Below, piece after piece: positions 24,090 to 32,998 of a stretch of DNA of 38,318 nucleotides. Below the pieces are notes generated by a model. It was not told the origin of the DNA, ran no database searches, and was given only the letters and a program-made list of their open reading frames with translations. The stretch lies in NCBI RefSeq assembly GCF_016653115.1, contig NZ_NHRX01000012.1, positions 60,521 to 98,838 on the forward strand, in the 5' to 3' direction. The translations under genes and the position numbers were made by a program. Numbering within the stretch: the first letter of the stretch is position 1; the number at the start of each line of letters is the position of its first letter. This stretch comes from Rhodocyclus purpureus. GTDB taxonomy: Bacteria > Pseudomonadota > Gammaproteobacteria > Burkholderiales > Rhodocyclaceae.

Positions 24090-24109
24090 CTGCCTTGGCG
24101 ACAAGGCAG
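24090..24109 (+). other. Stable stem-loop between livF and the binding-protein gene
   Basis: CTGCCTTG, GCGA, CAAGGCAG forms a perfect 8-bp stem with a tetraloop, 19 bp before the binding-protein ATG. Just upstream, two related GCGGGCGCA...CCCG(T/C)AGCC segments (starting about 24026 and 24064) can each form a further hairpin. No T-run follows, so termination is unlikely. A 5-prime stabiliser or processing site that raises binding-protein expression over the membrane subunits is a reasonable guess. Confidence 0.6.
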
Positions 24110-24128
24110 CACCCCCAAGGAGAAGACC

Positions 24129-25271
24129 ATGAAGATGAGCAAACTAGCAGCCCTTCTGTCCACCGTTGCGCTGTTTTCCAGCCAGGCGGTGTTCGCCGAC
24201 ATCACCGTCGGCGTCTCGCTGTCGTCGACCGGTCCCGGCGCTTCCCTCGGGATCCCGCAGAAGAACGTCTTTGCGCTGCTGCCGAACAAGATCGGCGGTG
24301 AGGCGGTGAAATACGTCGTCCTCGACGACGCCACCGACCCGTCGGTCGCCACCAAGAACGCGCGCAAGCTGGTCTCCGAGGACAAGGCCGACGTGCTGGT
24401 CGGCTCGTCGACGACGCCTGCGGCGATCGCCCTGTCGGAAGTCGCCTTCGAGAGCAAGACGCCGCAGCTGGCGCTGTCGCCGATCAGCATCGCCGCCGAC
24501 CGCTCGCACTGGGTCTTCCGCACGCCGCAGAACAACAGCCTGATGGCCGGCGCGATCGTCGAGCACATGAAGGCTTCCGGCGTGAAGAGCGTCGGCTTCA
24601 TCGGCTTTTCGGACGCCTACGGCGAAGACTGGCTGACGGCGGTGACGCCGATGCTCGCCAAGGCCGGGATCAAGCTCGCCGCCGTCGAGCGCTACGCGCG
24701 CAACGACACTTCGGTCAGCGGCCAGGTGCTCAAGCTGCTGTCGTCGAGGCCCGACGCGGTGCTGATCGTCGGCTCCGGCAGCCCGGCAGCGCTGCCGCAG
24801 ACGACGCTCTTCGAACGCGGCTTCAAGGGTCAGATCTACCAGACGCACGCCGCCGTCAACCAGTCCTTCCTCAGCGTTGCCGGCAAGGCGGCCGAAGGCG
24901 TGATCATGCCGGTCGGCCCGGTGGTGGTGAATGCGCAGATCGACGATTCCTTCCCGTCGAAGAAGGTCGGTGCCGACCTCGTCGCCCGGTATGAGGAAAA
25001 ATACGGCGCCGGCAGCTTCGTCCCCTTCGTCGGCCACGCCTACGATGCCTGGCGGCTGATCGAAGCCGCGGTTCCGTTAGCGCTGAAGAAGGCAAAACCG
25101 GGGACGCCCGAATTCCGCGCGGCCCTGCGCGATGCGCTGGAGAGCAACAAGGACGTCGTCGCCTCGCACGGCGTCTACAACATGAGCGCGACCGACCACT
25201 TCGGGCTCGACCGGCGCGCGCGCGTGCTGGTGCGCGTCGAAGGCGGACAGTACAAGCTGCTCGGCAAGTAA
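24129..25271 (+). CDS. ABC importer periplasmic substrate-binding protein (LivK-like)
   Basis: A 380-residue type I periplasmic binding protein. Residues 1-23 form a signal peptide ending VFA before DITVG. The rest is the two-lobed LivK fold, with VLDDATDPSVATKNARKLV and VLVGSSTTPAA in the first lobe and GFSDAYGEDWL in the second. The set of conserved segments resembles binding proteins for aromatic acids more than leucine, but the ligand is inferred from operon context. A strong GGAGAAG ribosome site precedes the ATG. The CoA ligase gene follows after 10 bp. Confidence 0.92.
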   Translation: MKMSKLAALLSTVALFSSQAVFADITVGVSLSSTGPGASLGIPQKNVFALLPNKIGGEAVKYVVLDDATDPSVATKNARKLVSEDKADVLVGSSTTPAAIALSEVAFESKTPQLALSPISIAADRSHWVFRTPQNNSLMAGAIVEHMKASGVKSVGFIGFSDAYGEDWLTAVTPMLAKAGIKLAAVERYARNDTSVSGQVLKLLSSRPDAVLIVGSGSPAALPQTTLFERGFKGQIYQTHAAVNQSFLSVAGKAAEGVIMPVGPVVVNAQIDDSFPSKKVGADLVARYEEKYGAGSFVPFVGHAYDAWRLIEAAVPLALKKAKPGTPEFRAALRDALESNKDVVASHGVYNMSATDHFGLDRRARVLVRVEGGQYKLLGK

Positions 25272-25281
25272 GGGGCGCGCC

Positions 25282-27156
25282 ATGGGAAAAATCGATACCC
25301 TGGTGGCCGGCGCCACGCGGATGTTCGCGGCGCCGCACGTGCTGATCGAAGCGCGCGACGACGGAACACGCATCCTGCGTTCGGGAATCCCGCTCGCCGA
25401 CAACTACGCGCGCTGCGTCGGTGAGTGGCTGGAGCATTGGGCGCGGCAAGAGCCCGAGCGACTGTTCCTCGCGCAAAGGGACGCCGCCGGCGCGTGGGTC
25501 AGGCTGAGCTACGGCGAGGCGCGCCGGCGCGTGCTGGCGATCGGCACCTGGCTGCTCGGCCAGAACCTGTCGCCCGAGCGGCCGGTGGTGATCCTCTCCG
25601 ACAACTCGATCGAGCACGCGCTGCTGATGTTCGCTGCGCTGCACGTCGGCGTCCCGTCCTGTGCCATCTCTGCGGGCAACTCGCTGATGTCGAAGGACTT
25701 CGGCAAGCTCAAGGACAACATCCGGCTCCTCTCGCCGGGAGTGATCTACGCCGACCCGGTCGAGCGCTTCCTGCCGGCACTCGACGCGATCCGGCCGCTG
25801 CATTCGGGAGTCGTCCTCGCCGGCGGCGCCAGCGGCAAGATCGCCGGGACGATCCCCTTTGCCGAACTCGAAGCGACGAGCAACGAGGCGGCGGTGCTGT
25901 CGGCTTTCAACCGCGTCACTCCGGACACGATCGCCAAGTTCCTGTTCACTTCGGGTTCGGTCGGCACGCCGAAGGCGGTGATCAACACGCAGCGCATGAT
26001 GTGCTCGAACCAGAAGGCCAAGGAGCTGATGTGGCCGGTGCTGGCGTGGGAACCGCCGGTGCTGGTCGACTGGCTGCCGTGGAGCCACACCTTCGGCAGC
26101 AATCACAACCTCAACATGGTCCTGCGCTGGGGCGGCGCCCTGTACATCGACGAGGGCAAGCCGACGCCTGCCCTGCTCGAGAAGACCGTCCGCAACCTCA
26201 AGGAAGTCGCGCCGACGATGTACTTCAACGTCCCGCGCGCCTACGACATGCTCGTTCCCTTGCTGCGCGAGGACAAGGAACTGCGCGACAACTTCTTCTC
26301 GCGGCTGAAGTTCATCTTCTACGCCGGCGCCGCGCTGCCGCAGCACCTGTGGACCTCGCTGCAGGATCTGTCGCTCGAAGCCACCGGCCAGAAGGTGCTG
26401 ATGGTCTCGTCCTGGGGTTCGACCGAAACCGCGCCGATGGCGTCCGACTGCCACTTCGAGGCGGTTCGCTCCGGCGTCATCGGCGTGCCGATCCCGGGGA
26501 CTGCGCTGAAGCTGGTTCCTGCAGCCGACAAGATGGAAGTCCGCGTCAAGGGGCCGAACGTCTTTCCCGGTTACTGGCGGCAGCCCGACGTCACCGCCAA
26601 GTCCTTCGACGAAGAGGGCTACTACCTGATCGGCGACGCGGTCGAGTTCGTCGACGTCGCCCGCCCGACGCAGGGGCTCGTCTTCGACGGCCGCGTCGGC
26701 GAGGACTTCAAGCTGCTCACCGGAACCTGGGTACATGTCGGCTCGCTGCGCGTCGCCGGCATCGACGCCTTGAAGCCGGTCGCCCAGGACATCGTCGTCA
26801 CCGGCCACGACCGCGACGAGATCGGCTTCCTGATCTTCCCGAACCTGCCCGAGTGCCGCACCCTGTGCCCGAACCTGCCGCCGGACGCGCCGGTCGAGCA
26901 GCTGCTGTCGAACCCGGCCGTGCTTTCGCGCGTCCGCCAGGGGATGGCGATGATGAAGAACCTGGGCGGCGGCAGCTCGACCTACCCGGCGCGCGCGCTG
27001 TTGCTCGCCGAGCCGCCTTCGGTCGAGGCCGGCGAGATCACCGACAAGGGCTACATCAACCAGCGTGCGGTGCTCAACCGCCGTTCCGACCTGGTCGAGT
27101 ACCTGTACTCGGACCTCATCGACAAGACCGTCATCACCGTCCACGGAGCCGTCTGA
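25282..27156 (+). CDS. Feruloyl-CoA synthetase-like acid:CoA ligase
   Basis: A 624-residue ANL-superfamily ligase that should activate a carboxylic acid with ATP and CoA. The P-loop motif is TSGSVGTPKAV (V replaces the usual T), the A5 region is SSWGSTETAP, A7 is YYLIGDAVEF and the C-terminal A10 lysine is in GEITDKGYINQRAV. Length and the GRVGEDFKLLTGTWVHVG stretch are typical of feruloyl-CoA synthases rather than long-chain ligases. It probably starts degradation of a cinnamate-, coumarate- or phenylpropanoate-type acid imported by the transporter just upstream. Substrate is inferred. Confidence 0.87.
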   Translation: MGKIDTLVAGATRMFAAPHVLIEARDDGTRILRSGIPLADNYARCVGEWLEHWARQEPERLFLAQRDAAGAWVRLSYGEARRRVLAIGTWLLGQNLSPERPVVILSDNSIEHALLMFAALHVGVPSCAISAGNSLMSKDFGKLKDNIRLLSPGVIYADPVERFLPALDAIRPLHSGVVLAGGASGKIAGTIPFAELEATSNEAAVLSAFNRVTPDTIAKFLFTSGSVGTPKAVINTQRMMCSNQKAKELMWPVLAWEPPVLVDWLPWSHTFGSNHNLNMVLRWGGALYIDEGKPTPALLEKTVRNLKEVAPTMYFNVPRAYDMLVPLLREDKELRDNFFSRLKFIFYAGAALPQHLWTSLQDLSLEATGQKVLMVSSWGSTETAPMASDCHFEAVRSGVIGVPIPGTALKLVPAADKMEVRVKGPNVFPGYWRQPDVTAKSFDEEGYYLIGDAVEFVDVARPTQGLVFDGRVGEDFKLLTGTWVHVGSLRVAGIDALKPVAQDIVVTGHDRDEIGFLIFPNLPECRTLCPNLPPDAPVEQLLSNPAVLSRVRQGMAMMKNLGGGSSTYPARALLLAEPPSVEAGEITDKGYINQRAVLNRRSDLVEYLYSDLIDKTVITVHGAV

Positions 27157-27185
27157 ATCCCATGAAAATCGACAAGGAAATCGCA

Positions 27186-27956
27186 ATGACCGAACAACTC
27201 GTCAGGACCGAGAGTGACGGCTTCATCTACACGATCACGCTGGCGCGTCCGCAGAAGCGCAACGCGGTCAGCGACCGCCTGCTACGCGCGCTCGAAGAGG
27301 CGCTGACGAACGTCCCCGAGGGCACCCGCGCGATCATCCTCGCCGGCGACGGCAAGCACTTCTGCGCCGGACTCGACCTCGCCGAACACCAGCACCGCGA
27401 GCCCTTCGGCGTCATGCAGCACTCGCAGTGGTGGCACCGCATCTTCCACCGCATCCAGCACGGTGGCATCCCGGTGATCGCCGCGCTGCACGGCGCGGTG
27501 ATCGGCGGCGGCCTCGAACTGGCGAGCGCCACGCACATCCGCGTCGCCGAGCCGGACACCATCTACCAGCTGCCCGAAGGCCGCCACGGCATCTTCGTCG
27601 GCGGCGGCGCCTCGGTGCGCGTCGCCAGGATCATCGGCGCCGGACGCATGGCCGAAATGATGCTGACCGGCCGCATCATCGACGCCGAAGAAGGACAGCG
27701 CCTAGGCCTCTCGCACTACCTGGTCGGCGCCGGCGAAGCGCTCGAAAAGGCACGGCAACTCGCCGAACGCGTCGCCGAGAACGCACCGATGGCGAACTGG
27801 GCGATGTGCAGCGCGATCGCGCGCATCGACAACATGGCCAGCGACGACGGTCTCTTCGTCGAATCGCTGACCGCTGCAGTGACCCAGACCAGCCCCGAAG
27901 TCGCCGAACGCATCGGCGAATTCCTGAAGCGCAAAGGACAAGGACCCCGTACATGA
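27186..27956 (+). CDS. Enoyl-CoA hydratase/isomerase family protein
   Basis: A 256-residue crotonase. The oxyanion-hole segments are HFCAGLDLAEH and GAVIGGGLELA, and a catalytic glutamate fits in LPEGRHGIFVGGG. It should hydrate the 2,3-enoyl-CoA of the pathway; a hydratase/lyase giving an aldehyde is possible but less consistent with the thiolase and dehydrogenase that follow. The start at 27186 was preferred because AAGGAA lies 6 bp before it; an in-frame ATG at 27162 would add eight residues. Overlaps the thiolase start by ATGA. Confidence 0.88.
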   Translation: MTEQLVRTESDGFIYTITLARPQKRNAVSDRLLRALEEALTNVPEGTRAIILAGDGKHFCAGLDLAEHQHREPFGVMQHSQWWHRIFHRIQHGGIPVIAALHGAVIGGGLELASATHIRVAEPDTIYQLPEGRHGIFVGGGASVRVARIIGAGRMAEMMLTGRIIDAEEGQRLGLSHYLVGAGEALEKARQLAERVAENAPMANWAMCSAIARIDNMASDDGLFVESLTAAVTQTSPEVAERIGEFLKRKGQGPRT

Positions 27957-29227
27957 GCCGCAACGACTACCAGAATGACTTCGCCGCGGCGCAGGCGGCG
28001 GCGCTGACCGCGACTTACGACGACGTCTGGCTGGTCGCCGGCCGGCGTACCCCCTTCGCCGACTACGCCGGCCCGCTGCGCGATGCCTCGGCGACCGATC
28101 TCGGCATCTACGCGGCGCGCTCGCTGTTCGCCGCGAGCGGCATCCCGGCGGGCGAGGTGGGCGCCATCGTCGCCGCCAACATGGCGCAGTCGAGCTTCGA
28201 CGCCTATTTCCTGGCGCGCCACATCGGCCTCTACTCGGGCGTGAATCCGCTGGCGCCGGCCTTGCTCGTGCAGCGCCTGTGCTGCTCCGGATTCGACGCG
28301 ATCCTCACCGCCGCCGACCAGATCAGCCTCGGCCGCGCCGGCGTCGTCCTCTGCGTCGGTGCCGAGTCGATGTCGCGCAACCCGATCGCCGCGTACACGC
28401 ACCGCGCCGGCTTCCGCATGGGGCAGGTCGATTTCCACGATTTCCTCTGGGAGGCGACCAAGGATACGGCGCCGGGAATCGGCATGGGCGACACCGCCGA
28501 GCGGCTCGCCCGGCGCTACGGCATCTCGCGTGAGGACACCGACCGCTTCGCCGAGCAGAGTTTCGCGCGCGCCGTGGCCGCCTGGGACAGTGGCTGGTTT
28601 GCCGACGAGGTTGCACCGGTGACCAACGCCAAGTGGGAACTCGACGGCTACCAGCCGCGTTTCATCAAGCTTGCCGACCGCGTCGAGCGCCTCGAACGCG
28701 ACGGCCACGTACGTCCGACCTCGTACACGGCGCTGGAAAAGCTCAAACCGGCCTTCGGTGGCGTCCAGACCGGCGGCAACAGCTCGGCGATCGTCGACGG
28801 CGCCGCGGCGGTGCTCGTCGCTTCCGGCGACTGGGTACGCGCCAACGGAATCAAGCCGCTGGCGCGCATCGTCGGCGGCGCCGCAGCGACGGTCCCGCCG
28901 GAGATCATGGGCATCGGGCCGGCACCGGCGATCCGCGCCGCCGCCGCGAGGACGGGAATCGCCCTCGGCGACATCGGCCGCATCGAGATCAACGAAGCCT
29001 TCGGCGCGCAGTACCTCGCCTGCGAACGCGAACTCGGACTCGACCGCGACAAGGTCAACGTGCATGGCGGTGCGATCGCCATCGGCCACCCGCTCGGCGC
29101 CTCGGGCGTCCGCCTGACGCACACCGTCGCGCGCGCGCTCGGGGAATCCGGCCAGCAATACGGGATCGCGTCGGCCTGCGCGGGCGGCGGCCAGGGCGTT
29201 GCCATCGTCGTCGAAAACGTCGCCTGA
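27953..29227 (+). CDS. Acetyl-CoA acyltransferase (thiolase)
   Basis: A 424-residue thiolase that cleaves a 3-ketoacyl-CoA with CoA to release acetyl-CoA. The nucleophile is C110 in RLCCSGFDA, the active-site histidines are in NEAFGAQ and [14 protein letters not shown], and the second cysteine is in ACAGGGQG. The residue before RLCC is Q where most thiolases have N, a small variation. The frame starts at 27953 in an ATGA overlap with the hydratase. It ends 14 bp before the SDR gene. The pathway position fits two-carbon shortening of a side chain. Confidence 0.92.
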   Translation: MSRNDYQNDFAAAQAAALTATYDDVWLVAGRRTPFADYAGPLRDASATDLGIYAARSLFAASGIPAGEVGAIVAANMAQSSFDAYFLARHIGLYSGVNPLAPALLVQRLCCSGFDAILTAADQISLGRAGVVLCVGAESMSRNPIAAYTHRAGFRMGQVDFHDFLWEATKDTAPGIGMGDTAERLARRYGISREDTDRFAEQSFARAVAAWDSGWFADEVAPVTNAKWELDGYQPRFIKLADRVERLERDGHVRPTSYTALEKLKPAFGGVQTGGNSSAIVDGAAAVLVASGDWVRANGIKPLARIVGGAAATVPPEIMGIGPAPAIRAAAARTGIALGDIGRIEINEAFGAQYLACERELGLDRDKVNVHGGAIAIGHPLGASGVRLTHTVARALGESGQQYGIASACAGGGQGVAIVVENVA

Positions 29228-29241
29228 GGAGTGGAACAGCC

Positions 29242-30009
29242 ATGAAATTTGCAGACAACAGCTTCGTCGTCACCGGCGGCGCGTCCGGTCTGGGCGAAGC
29301 CACGGTGCGCGCCCTGCACGCCGCCTGCGCCCGCGTCGTCATCGCCGACCTGAACGTCGCGCAGGGCGAGGCACTCGCCGCCGAACTCGGGGCAAAGGCC
29401 GCCTTTCACCGCACCAACGTCGCCGACGAGGCCGACGCCAAGGGCGCGGTCGAACTCGCGCTTTCCCGCTTCGGCGGCCTGCACGGCCTCGTCAACTGCG
29501 CCGGCATCGGCACTGCCGGCAAGGTGCTCGGCAAGGAAGGCCCGCTGCCGCTCGCCGACTTCGCGCGCTCGATCCAGGTAAACCTGATCGGCACCTTCAA
29601 CATGATCCGGCTGGCTGCAGAAGCCATGGCCCGGGGAGAAGCGCAGGCCGACGGCGAGCGCGGCGTGATCATCAACACCGCCTCGGTCGCGGCCTTCGAA
29701 GGCCAGATCGGCCAGGCGGCCTACGCCGCGGCGAAGGGCGGCATCGTCTCGATGACCCTGCCGATCGCGCGCGAACTCGCCAGATCCGGAATCCGCGTCG
29801 TCACCGTCGCCCCCGGGCTCTTCCTGACACCGATGATGCACACGCTGCCGCCCGACGTGCAGGCCTCGCTCGGCGCCGCCGTCCCCTTCCCGCAGCGACT
29901 CGGGCAACCCGCCGAGTTCGCCAAACTCGTCTGCAGCATCGTCGATAACGTCATGATCAACGGCGAAACGATCCGCCTCGACGGCGCGATCCGGCTCGCC
30001 CCGCGCTAG
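29242..30009 (+). CDS. SDR 3-hydroxyacyl-CoA dehydrogenase (type-2-like)
   Basis: A 255-residue classical SDR. The nucleotide motif is [12 protein letters not shown], the active-site stretch is [20 protein letters not shown] with YAAAK as the YxxxK motif, and the C-terminal [10 protein letters not shown] is typical of the HSD17B10-like 3-hydroxyacyl-CoA dehydrogenases. It should oxidise 3-hydroxyacyl-CoA to 3-ketoacyl-CoA with NAD. Its place between thiolase and thioesterase in a beta-oxidation operon supports this, and the operon has no HAD-type dehydrogenase that would otherwise do the step. Confidence 0.88.
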   Translation: MKFADNSFVVTGGASGLGEATVRALHAACARVVIADLNVAQGEALAAELGAKAAFHRTNVADEADAKGAVELALSRFGGLHGLVNCAGIGTAGKVLGKEGPLPLADFARSIQVNLIGTFNMIRLAAEAMARGEAQADGERGVIINTASVAAFEGQIGQAAYAAAKGGIVSMTLPIARELARSGIRVVTVAPGLFLTPMMHTLPPDVQASLGAAVPFPQRLGQPAEFAKLVCSIVDNVMINGETIRLDGAIRLAPR

Positions 30010-30022
30010 AAAGGAAAAATGC

Positions 30023-30442
30023 ATGGCCCGCAGCAACATCCACCGTATGCGCATCGCCTTCAGCGACTGCGACCCGGCGCAGATCGTCTTCTTCGCCAAC
30101 TACTTCAAGTGGTTCGACACCTCCAGCCGCGAATTCTTCACCGCCTGCGGCGTCCCCAGCTGGCGCGACACCACCGCGCAGCGCGGGATCATCGGCACGC
30201 CGCTGGTCGACGCGCAGGCGAGCTTCCGCAACTCGGCGACCTACGGCGAGGACATCGAGATCGAAACCTGGATCGAAAGCTGGGGCAGCAAGAGCTTCGT
30301 CATGCGCCACGTCGCGCGCCGTGGCGACACCGTCCTCTGCGAAGGCAGGGAAGTGCGCGTCTTCGCGATGCCGGACCCGGAAAACCCGCTGCGCATCCGC
30401 GCCATCCCGATCCCCGCGGACTACCGCGCGCTGTGCGAGTGA
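30023..30442 (+). CDS. Hotdog-fold acyl-CoA thioesterase (4-hydroxybenzoyl-CoA type)
   Basis: A 139-residue hotdog thioesterase. The signature DCDPAQIVFFANYFKWFD near residues 15-32 carries the catalytic aspartate of the Pseudomonas-type 4-hydroxybenzoyl-CoA thioesterase. It should hydrolyse an acyl- or aroyl-CoA, perhaps releasing the benzoate-type product after side-chain shortening or clearing stalled CoA esters. It follows the SDR by 13 bp and precedes the acyl-CoA dehydrogenase by 7 bp. The real substrate cannot be read. Confidence 0.88.
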   Translation: MARSNIHRMRIAFSDCDPAQIVFFANYFKWFDTSSREFFTACGVPSWRDTTAQRGIIGTPLVDAQASFRNSATYGEDIEIETWIESWGSKSFVMRHVARRGDTVLCEGREVRVFAMPDPENPLRIRAIPIPADYRALCE

Positions 30443-30449
30443 GGCGACC

Positions 30450-32243
30450 ATGAGAGACTACGTCCCGCCGCTGCGCGACATGCACTTCATCCTCAGGGAA
30501 CTCGCCGGCCTCGACCAAGTCTCGGGACTGCCCGGCTGCGAGGAAGCCAGCGAGGACCTCGTCGCAGCCGTCCTCGAGGAAGCCGGCAAGTTCGCCGCCG
30601 GCGTGCTGGCGCCGATCAACCGTCAGGGCGACGTGCAGGGCTGCCGGCTCGCAGACGGTCGCGTGCTCACGCCCGACGGCTGGAAGGAAGCCTGGGAGCA
30701 GTTCCGCGACGCCGGCTGGGTCGGCCTCGGCCTGCCCGTCGAATACGGCGGCCAGGGGCTGCCGAAGCTCGTCGCCACCGCCGTCTGGGAGATGTGGTTC
30801 TCGACCAACATGGCCTTCACCATGTTGCCGCAGCTCAACGTCGGCCAAGCCGAAGCGCTCTTGATCGCCGCCAGCGACGAACAGAAGGAAACCTGGCTGC
30901 GCAAGGTGGTCAGCGGCGAGTGGGGCGCGACGATGAACCTCACCGAACCGCAGGCAGGCTCAGACCTCGCCGCGACCCGCTGCCGCGCCGAACCCCAAGC
31001 CGACGGCAGCTACCACGTCTTCGGCCAGAAGATCTTCATCTCCTACGGCGAACACGAACTGACGCCCAACATCGTGCACCTCGTCCTCGCGCGCATCCCC
31101 GGCGCTCCGGCCGGCGTCAAGGGACTGTCGCTGTTCATCGTTCCCAAGTACCTGCTCGACGGCGAAGGCAATCCTGCCGAGAGGAACGACGTTCGCTGTA
31201 TCTCGATCGAGCACAAGATGGGAATCCACGGCAGCCCGACCTGCACGATGAGCTACGGCGACAATGGCGGCGCCGTCGGCTGGCTGGTCGGCGAGCCGAA
31301 CCGCGGTCTCGAAACCATGTTCATCATGATGAACGAGGCGCGCTTCGGCGTCGGCGTGCAGGGGGTAGGCCTCGGCGAGCGCGCCTACCAGTACGCGCTC
31401 GCCTTCGCGCGCGAACGCGTGCAGGGCCGCGACGCAGTCAGCGGCGAAGCCGGCAAGCCGATCATCCATCACCCGGACGTCAAGCGCACGTTGCTGTCGA
31501 TGCGCGCGCGCAACATGGCGATGCGCGGCCTCTTGTACACGGCGGCGAGCTGGTTCGACATCGCCCACCACAGCCCCGATCAGGCCGCCGCCGACAAGGC
31601 CAGGCGCTACGTCGACCTCCTGATGCCGGTCGCCAAGGGCTGGTGCACCGAAGTCGGCAACGAAGTCTGCGACGACGCGATCCAGGTCTTCGGCGGCATG
31701 GGCTTCGTCGAGGAGACCGGCATCGCTCAGTTCTACCGCGACGCGCGCATCATCACCATCTACGAAGGCACCACCGGCATCCAGGCCAACGACCTCGTCG
31801 GCCGCAAGATCCTGCGCGAAGGCGGCGCCACCCTGCGCGAACTGCTCGCCGACCTGCGTCTGACCGTGGGCGCGCTCGCGGATGATGACGAACTCGCCGA
31901 CATCGGCGCCGCCCTCGCCGGATCCGTAGACGCGCTGGAAGCTGCGACCGACTGGATCCTCGCCAACGGCCGCGACCGACTCGCCGACGTCCTCGCCGGC
32001 GCCGTCCCCTTCCTGTACCTGCTCGGTACCGTCAGCGGCGGCTGGCAACTCGCCCGCGCGGCACTGGCGGCGCGGCGCAGGCTGGCGGCGGGAGAGGCCG
32101 ATGGCCAGCGCGGCTATCTCGAAAGCCTGGTCGAACTCGCACGCTTCTACCAGGCGAGCTACGGGGTACAGGCGGCGGCGCATGCGCAGACGGTGCTGAC
32201 TGCGGGCGGGGCACTGACGCGGTTTGCCGAGGCGGAGTTCTGA
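30450..32243 (+). CDS. Large acyl-CoA dehydrogenase
   Basis: A 597-residue FAD-dependent acyl-CoA dehydrogenase of the long form with a C-terminal extension (about residues 470-597), similar in layout to methylmercaptopropionyl-CoA dehydrogenase-type enzymes. Motifs: MNLTEPQAGSDLA (FAD/substrate), MGIHGSPTCTM, and E439 in IYEGTTGIQANDL as the likely catalytic base. It should put in the 2,3 double bond of a saturated side chain, which lets the pathway handle phenylpropanoate-like acids as well as cinnamates. Its last base is 1 bp before a 12-G run. It is the last gene of the operon. Confidence 0.9.
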   Translation: MRDYVPPLRDMHFILRELAGLDQVSGLPGCEEASEDLVAAVLEEAGKFAAGVLAPINRQGDVQGCRLADGRVLTPDGWKEAWEQFRDAGWVGLGLPVEYGGQGLPKLVATAVWEMWFSTNMAFTMLPQLNVGQAEALLIAASDEQKETWLRKVVSGEWGATMNLTEPQAGSDLAATRCRAEPQADGSYHVFGQKIFISYGEHELTPNIVHLVLARIPGAPAGVKGLSLFIVPKYLLDGEGNPAERNDVRCISIEHKMGIHGSPTCTMSYGDNGGAVGWLVGEPNRGLETMFIMMNEARFGVGVQGVGLGERAYQYALAFARERVQGRDAVSGEAGKPIIHHPDVKRTLLSMRARNMAMRGLLYTAASWFDIAHHSPDQAAADKARRYVDLLMPVAKGWCTEVGNEVCDDAIQVFGGMGFVEETGIAQFYRDARIITIYEGTTGIQANDLVGRKILREGGATLRELLADLRLTVGALADDDELADIGAALAGSVDALEAATDWILANGRDRLADVLAGAVPFLYLLGTVSGGWQLARAALAARRRLAAGEADGQRGYLESLVELARFYQASYGVQAAAHAQTVLTAGGALTRFAEAEF

Positions 32244-32244
32244 C

Positions 32245-32256
32245 GGGGGGGGGGGG
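32245..32256. other. Twelve-guanine homopolymer run
   Basis: Twelve consecutive G lie one base after the acyl-CoA dehydrogenase stop codon. It may be a slippage-prone tract or a sequencing/assembly error; being outside the coding frame, its length does not affect the gene. The following 25 bp hold nothing recognisable. Confidence 0.8.
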
Positions 32257-32280
32257 CGGCGGATCCCCGGTTTCCCCGCG

Positions 32281-32358
32281 CCGAATCTGCGTCGAAGTTC
32301 GGGAGCGTCGCACGCTATCATTCGGTATTGAACAAGGCGCTCCCGGAATCAGAACGAG
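32281..32358 (+). repeat. Duplicated leader of sirB2, copy 1, with inverted repeat
   Basis: The 78 bp before the SirB2 ATG recur at 37860-37937 before the second copy. Inside is an inverted repeat: TTCGGGAGCG (32298-32307) against CGCTCCCGGAA (32338-32348). In the other copy both arms differ at two stem positions in a way that keeps pairing (GGGAGCG/CGCTCCC here, GGGGACG/CGTCCCC there). It resembles REP-type ends. Confidence 0.8.
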
Positions 32359-32802
32359 ATGATCGCTGACCTGCTCGCCGCCGCTCCCTGGCTCTACACG
32401 GCGACCTTCTGGACTCACGTCAGCGCGGTGACCCTGAGCATCGTGCTGTTTGCCGCCCGCGGCGCCGGCGTGCTCGCCCACCACGCCTGGCCCATGCAAG
32501 CCAACTGGCGGCGGCTCAGCGTCGGCATCGACGTGGTGCTGCTGTGCGCAGGCATCGGCCTGTGGACGCTCGGTCAGCGCAACCCGATCGAAGAGCCCTG
32601 GCTGGGGATGAAATTGCTGCTGCTGCCGGTCTATGTCGTCCTCGGTTCCTACGCGCTCAAACGCGCGCGGACGCACTCGGCACGCACCGCCTTCTTCTTC
32701 GCCGCGCTGGCCTGCGTCCTGACCATGGTCTCGATCGCTTACACTCGCCAGCCTTGGGGATGGTTGTCGGGCACGGGGTCAGGTCTCGCATTGTTGCATT
32801 GA
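32359..32802 (+). CDS. SirB2-family membrane protein, copy 1 (3-prime end altered by an insertion)
   Basis: A 147-residue small membrane protein with four predicted helices, of the SirB2 family (originally named as an invasion-gene regulator in Salmonella; molecular role unsettled). The last recognisable family residues are TRQPWGWL; the final residues GTGSGLALLH are encoded by the left terminal repeat of a 167-bp inserted element, so the natural C-terminus has been replaced. A nearly identical copy begins at 37938 (11 differences in 381 bp, none in the last ~150). Its coding part before the insertion looks intact. Confidence 0.82.
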   Translation: MIADLLAAAPWLYTATFWTHVSAVTLSIVLFAARGAGVLAHHAWPMQANWRRLSVGIDVVLLCAGIGLWTLGQRNPIEEPWLGMKLLLLPVYVVLGSYALKRARTHSARTAFFFAALACVLTMVSIAYTRQPWGWLSGTGSGLALLH

Positions 32803-32941
32803 GGCGCCCGATGATGCTCGCCGCGTCCTGCGTCCGGTCACGAAGGGTGCTGGTTGTCACCCGGTGACTCGGCCTTGATTCGCTCGACGACCGCGGTCAG
32901 CATGCCAGGGCGGGTGATGCAACAATGCGAGACCTGACCCC
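32775..32941. mobile_element. 167-bp MITE-like element with 25-bp perfect terminal inverted repeats
   Basis: Bases 32775-32799 (GGGGTCAGGTCTCGCATTGT...) are the exact reverse complement of 32917-32941. The element sits between two direct copies of a ~20-bp sequence, GGGATGGTTG(T/C)CGGGCAC, at 32754-32774 and 32950-32970. The interior encodes no full protein; on the minus strand a short frame (GMLTAVVERIKAES) could be the tail of a transposase. The GGTCAGGTCTCGCATT end resembles ends associated with IS200-like/REP transposases, from memory. Confidence 0.75.
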
Positions 32942-32998
32942 GCAAGCAGTTTGGGATGGTTGCCGGGCACTCGCATGCCCGTGACGTACCGGACCGTC

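Noticed and set aside
27162-27185. Earlier ATG for the enoyl-CoA hydratase
   Set aside because: Possible, but the ATG at 27186 has the better-spaced ribosome site and gives the usual family N-terminus.
24904-27186. A 760-codon open frame on the minus strand opposite the CoA ligase
   Set aside because: Long antisense frames are expected at this GC content; no motif is seen and the plus-strand ligase is clear. The same applies to the long minus-strand frames opposite the hybrid kinase (12483-14177) and LivMG (21422-23119).
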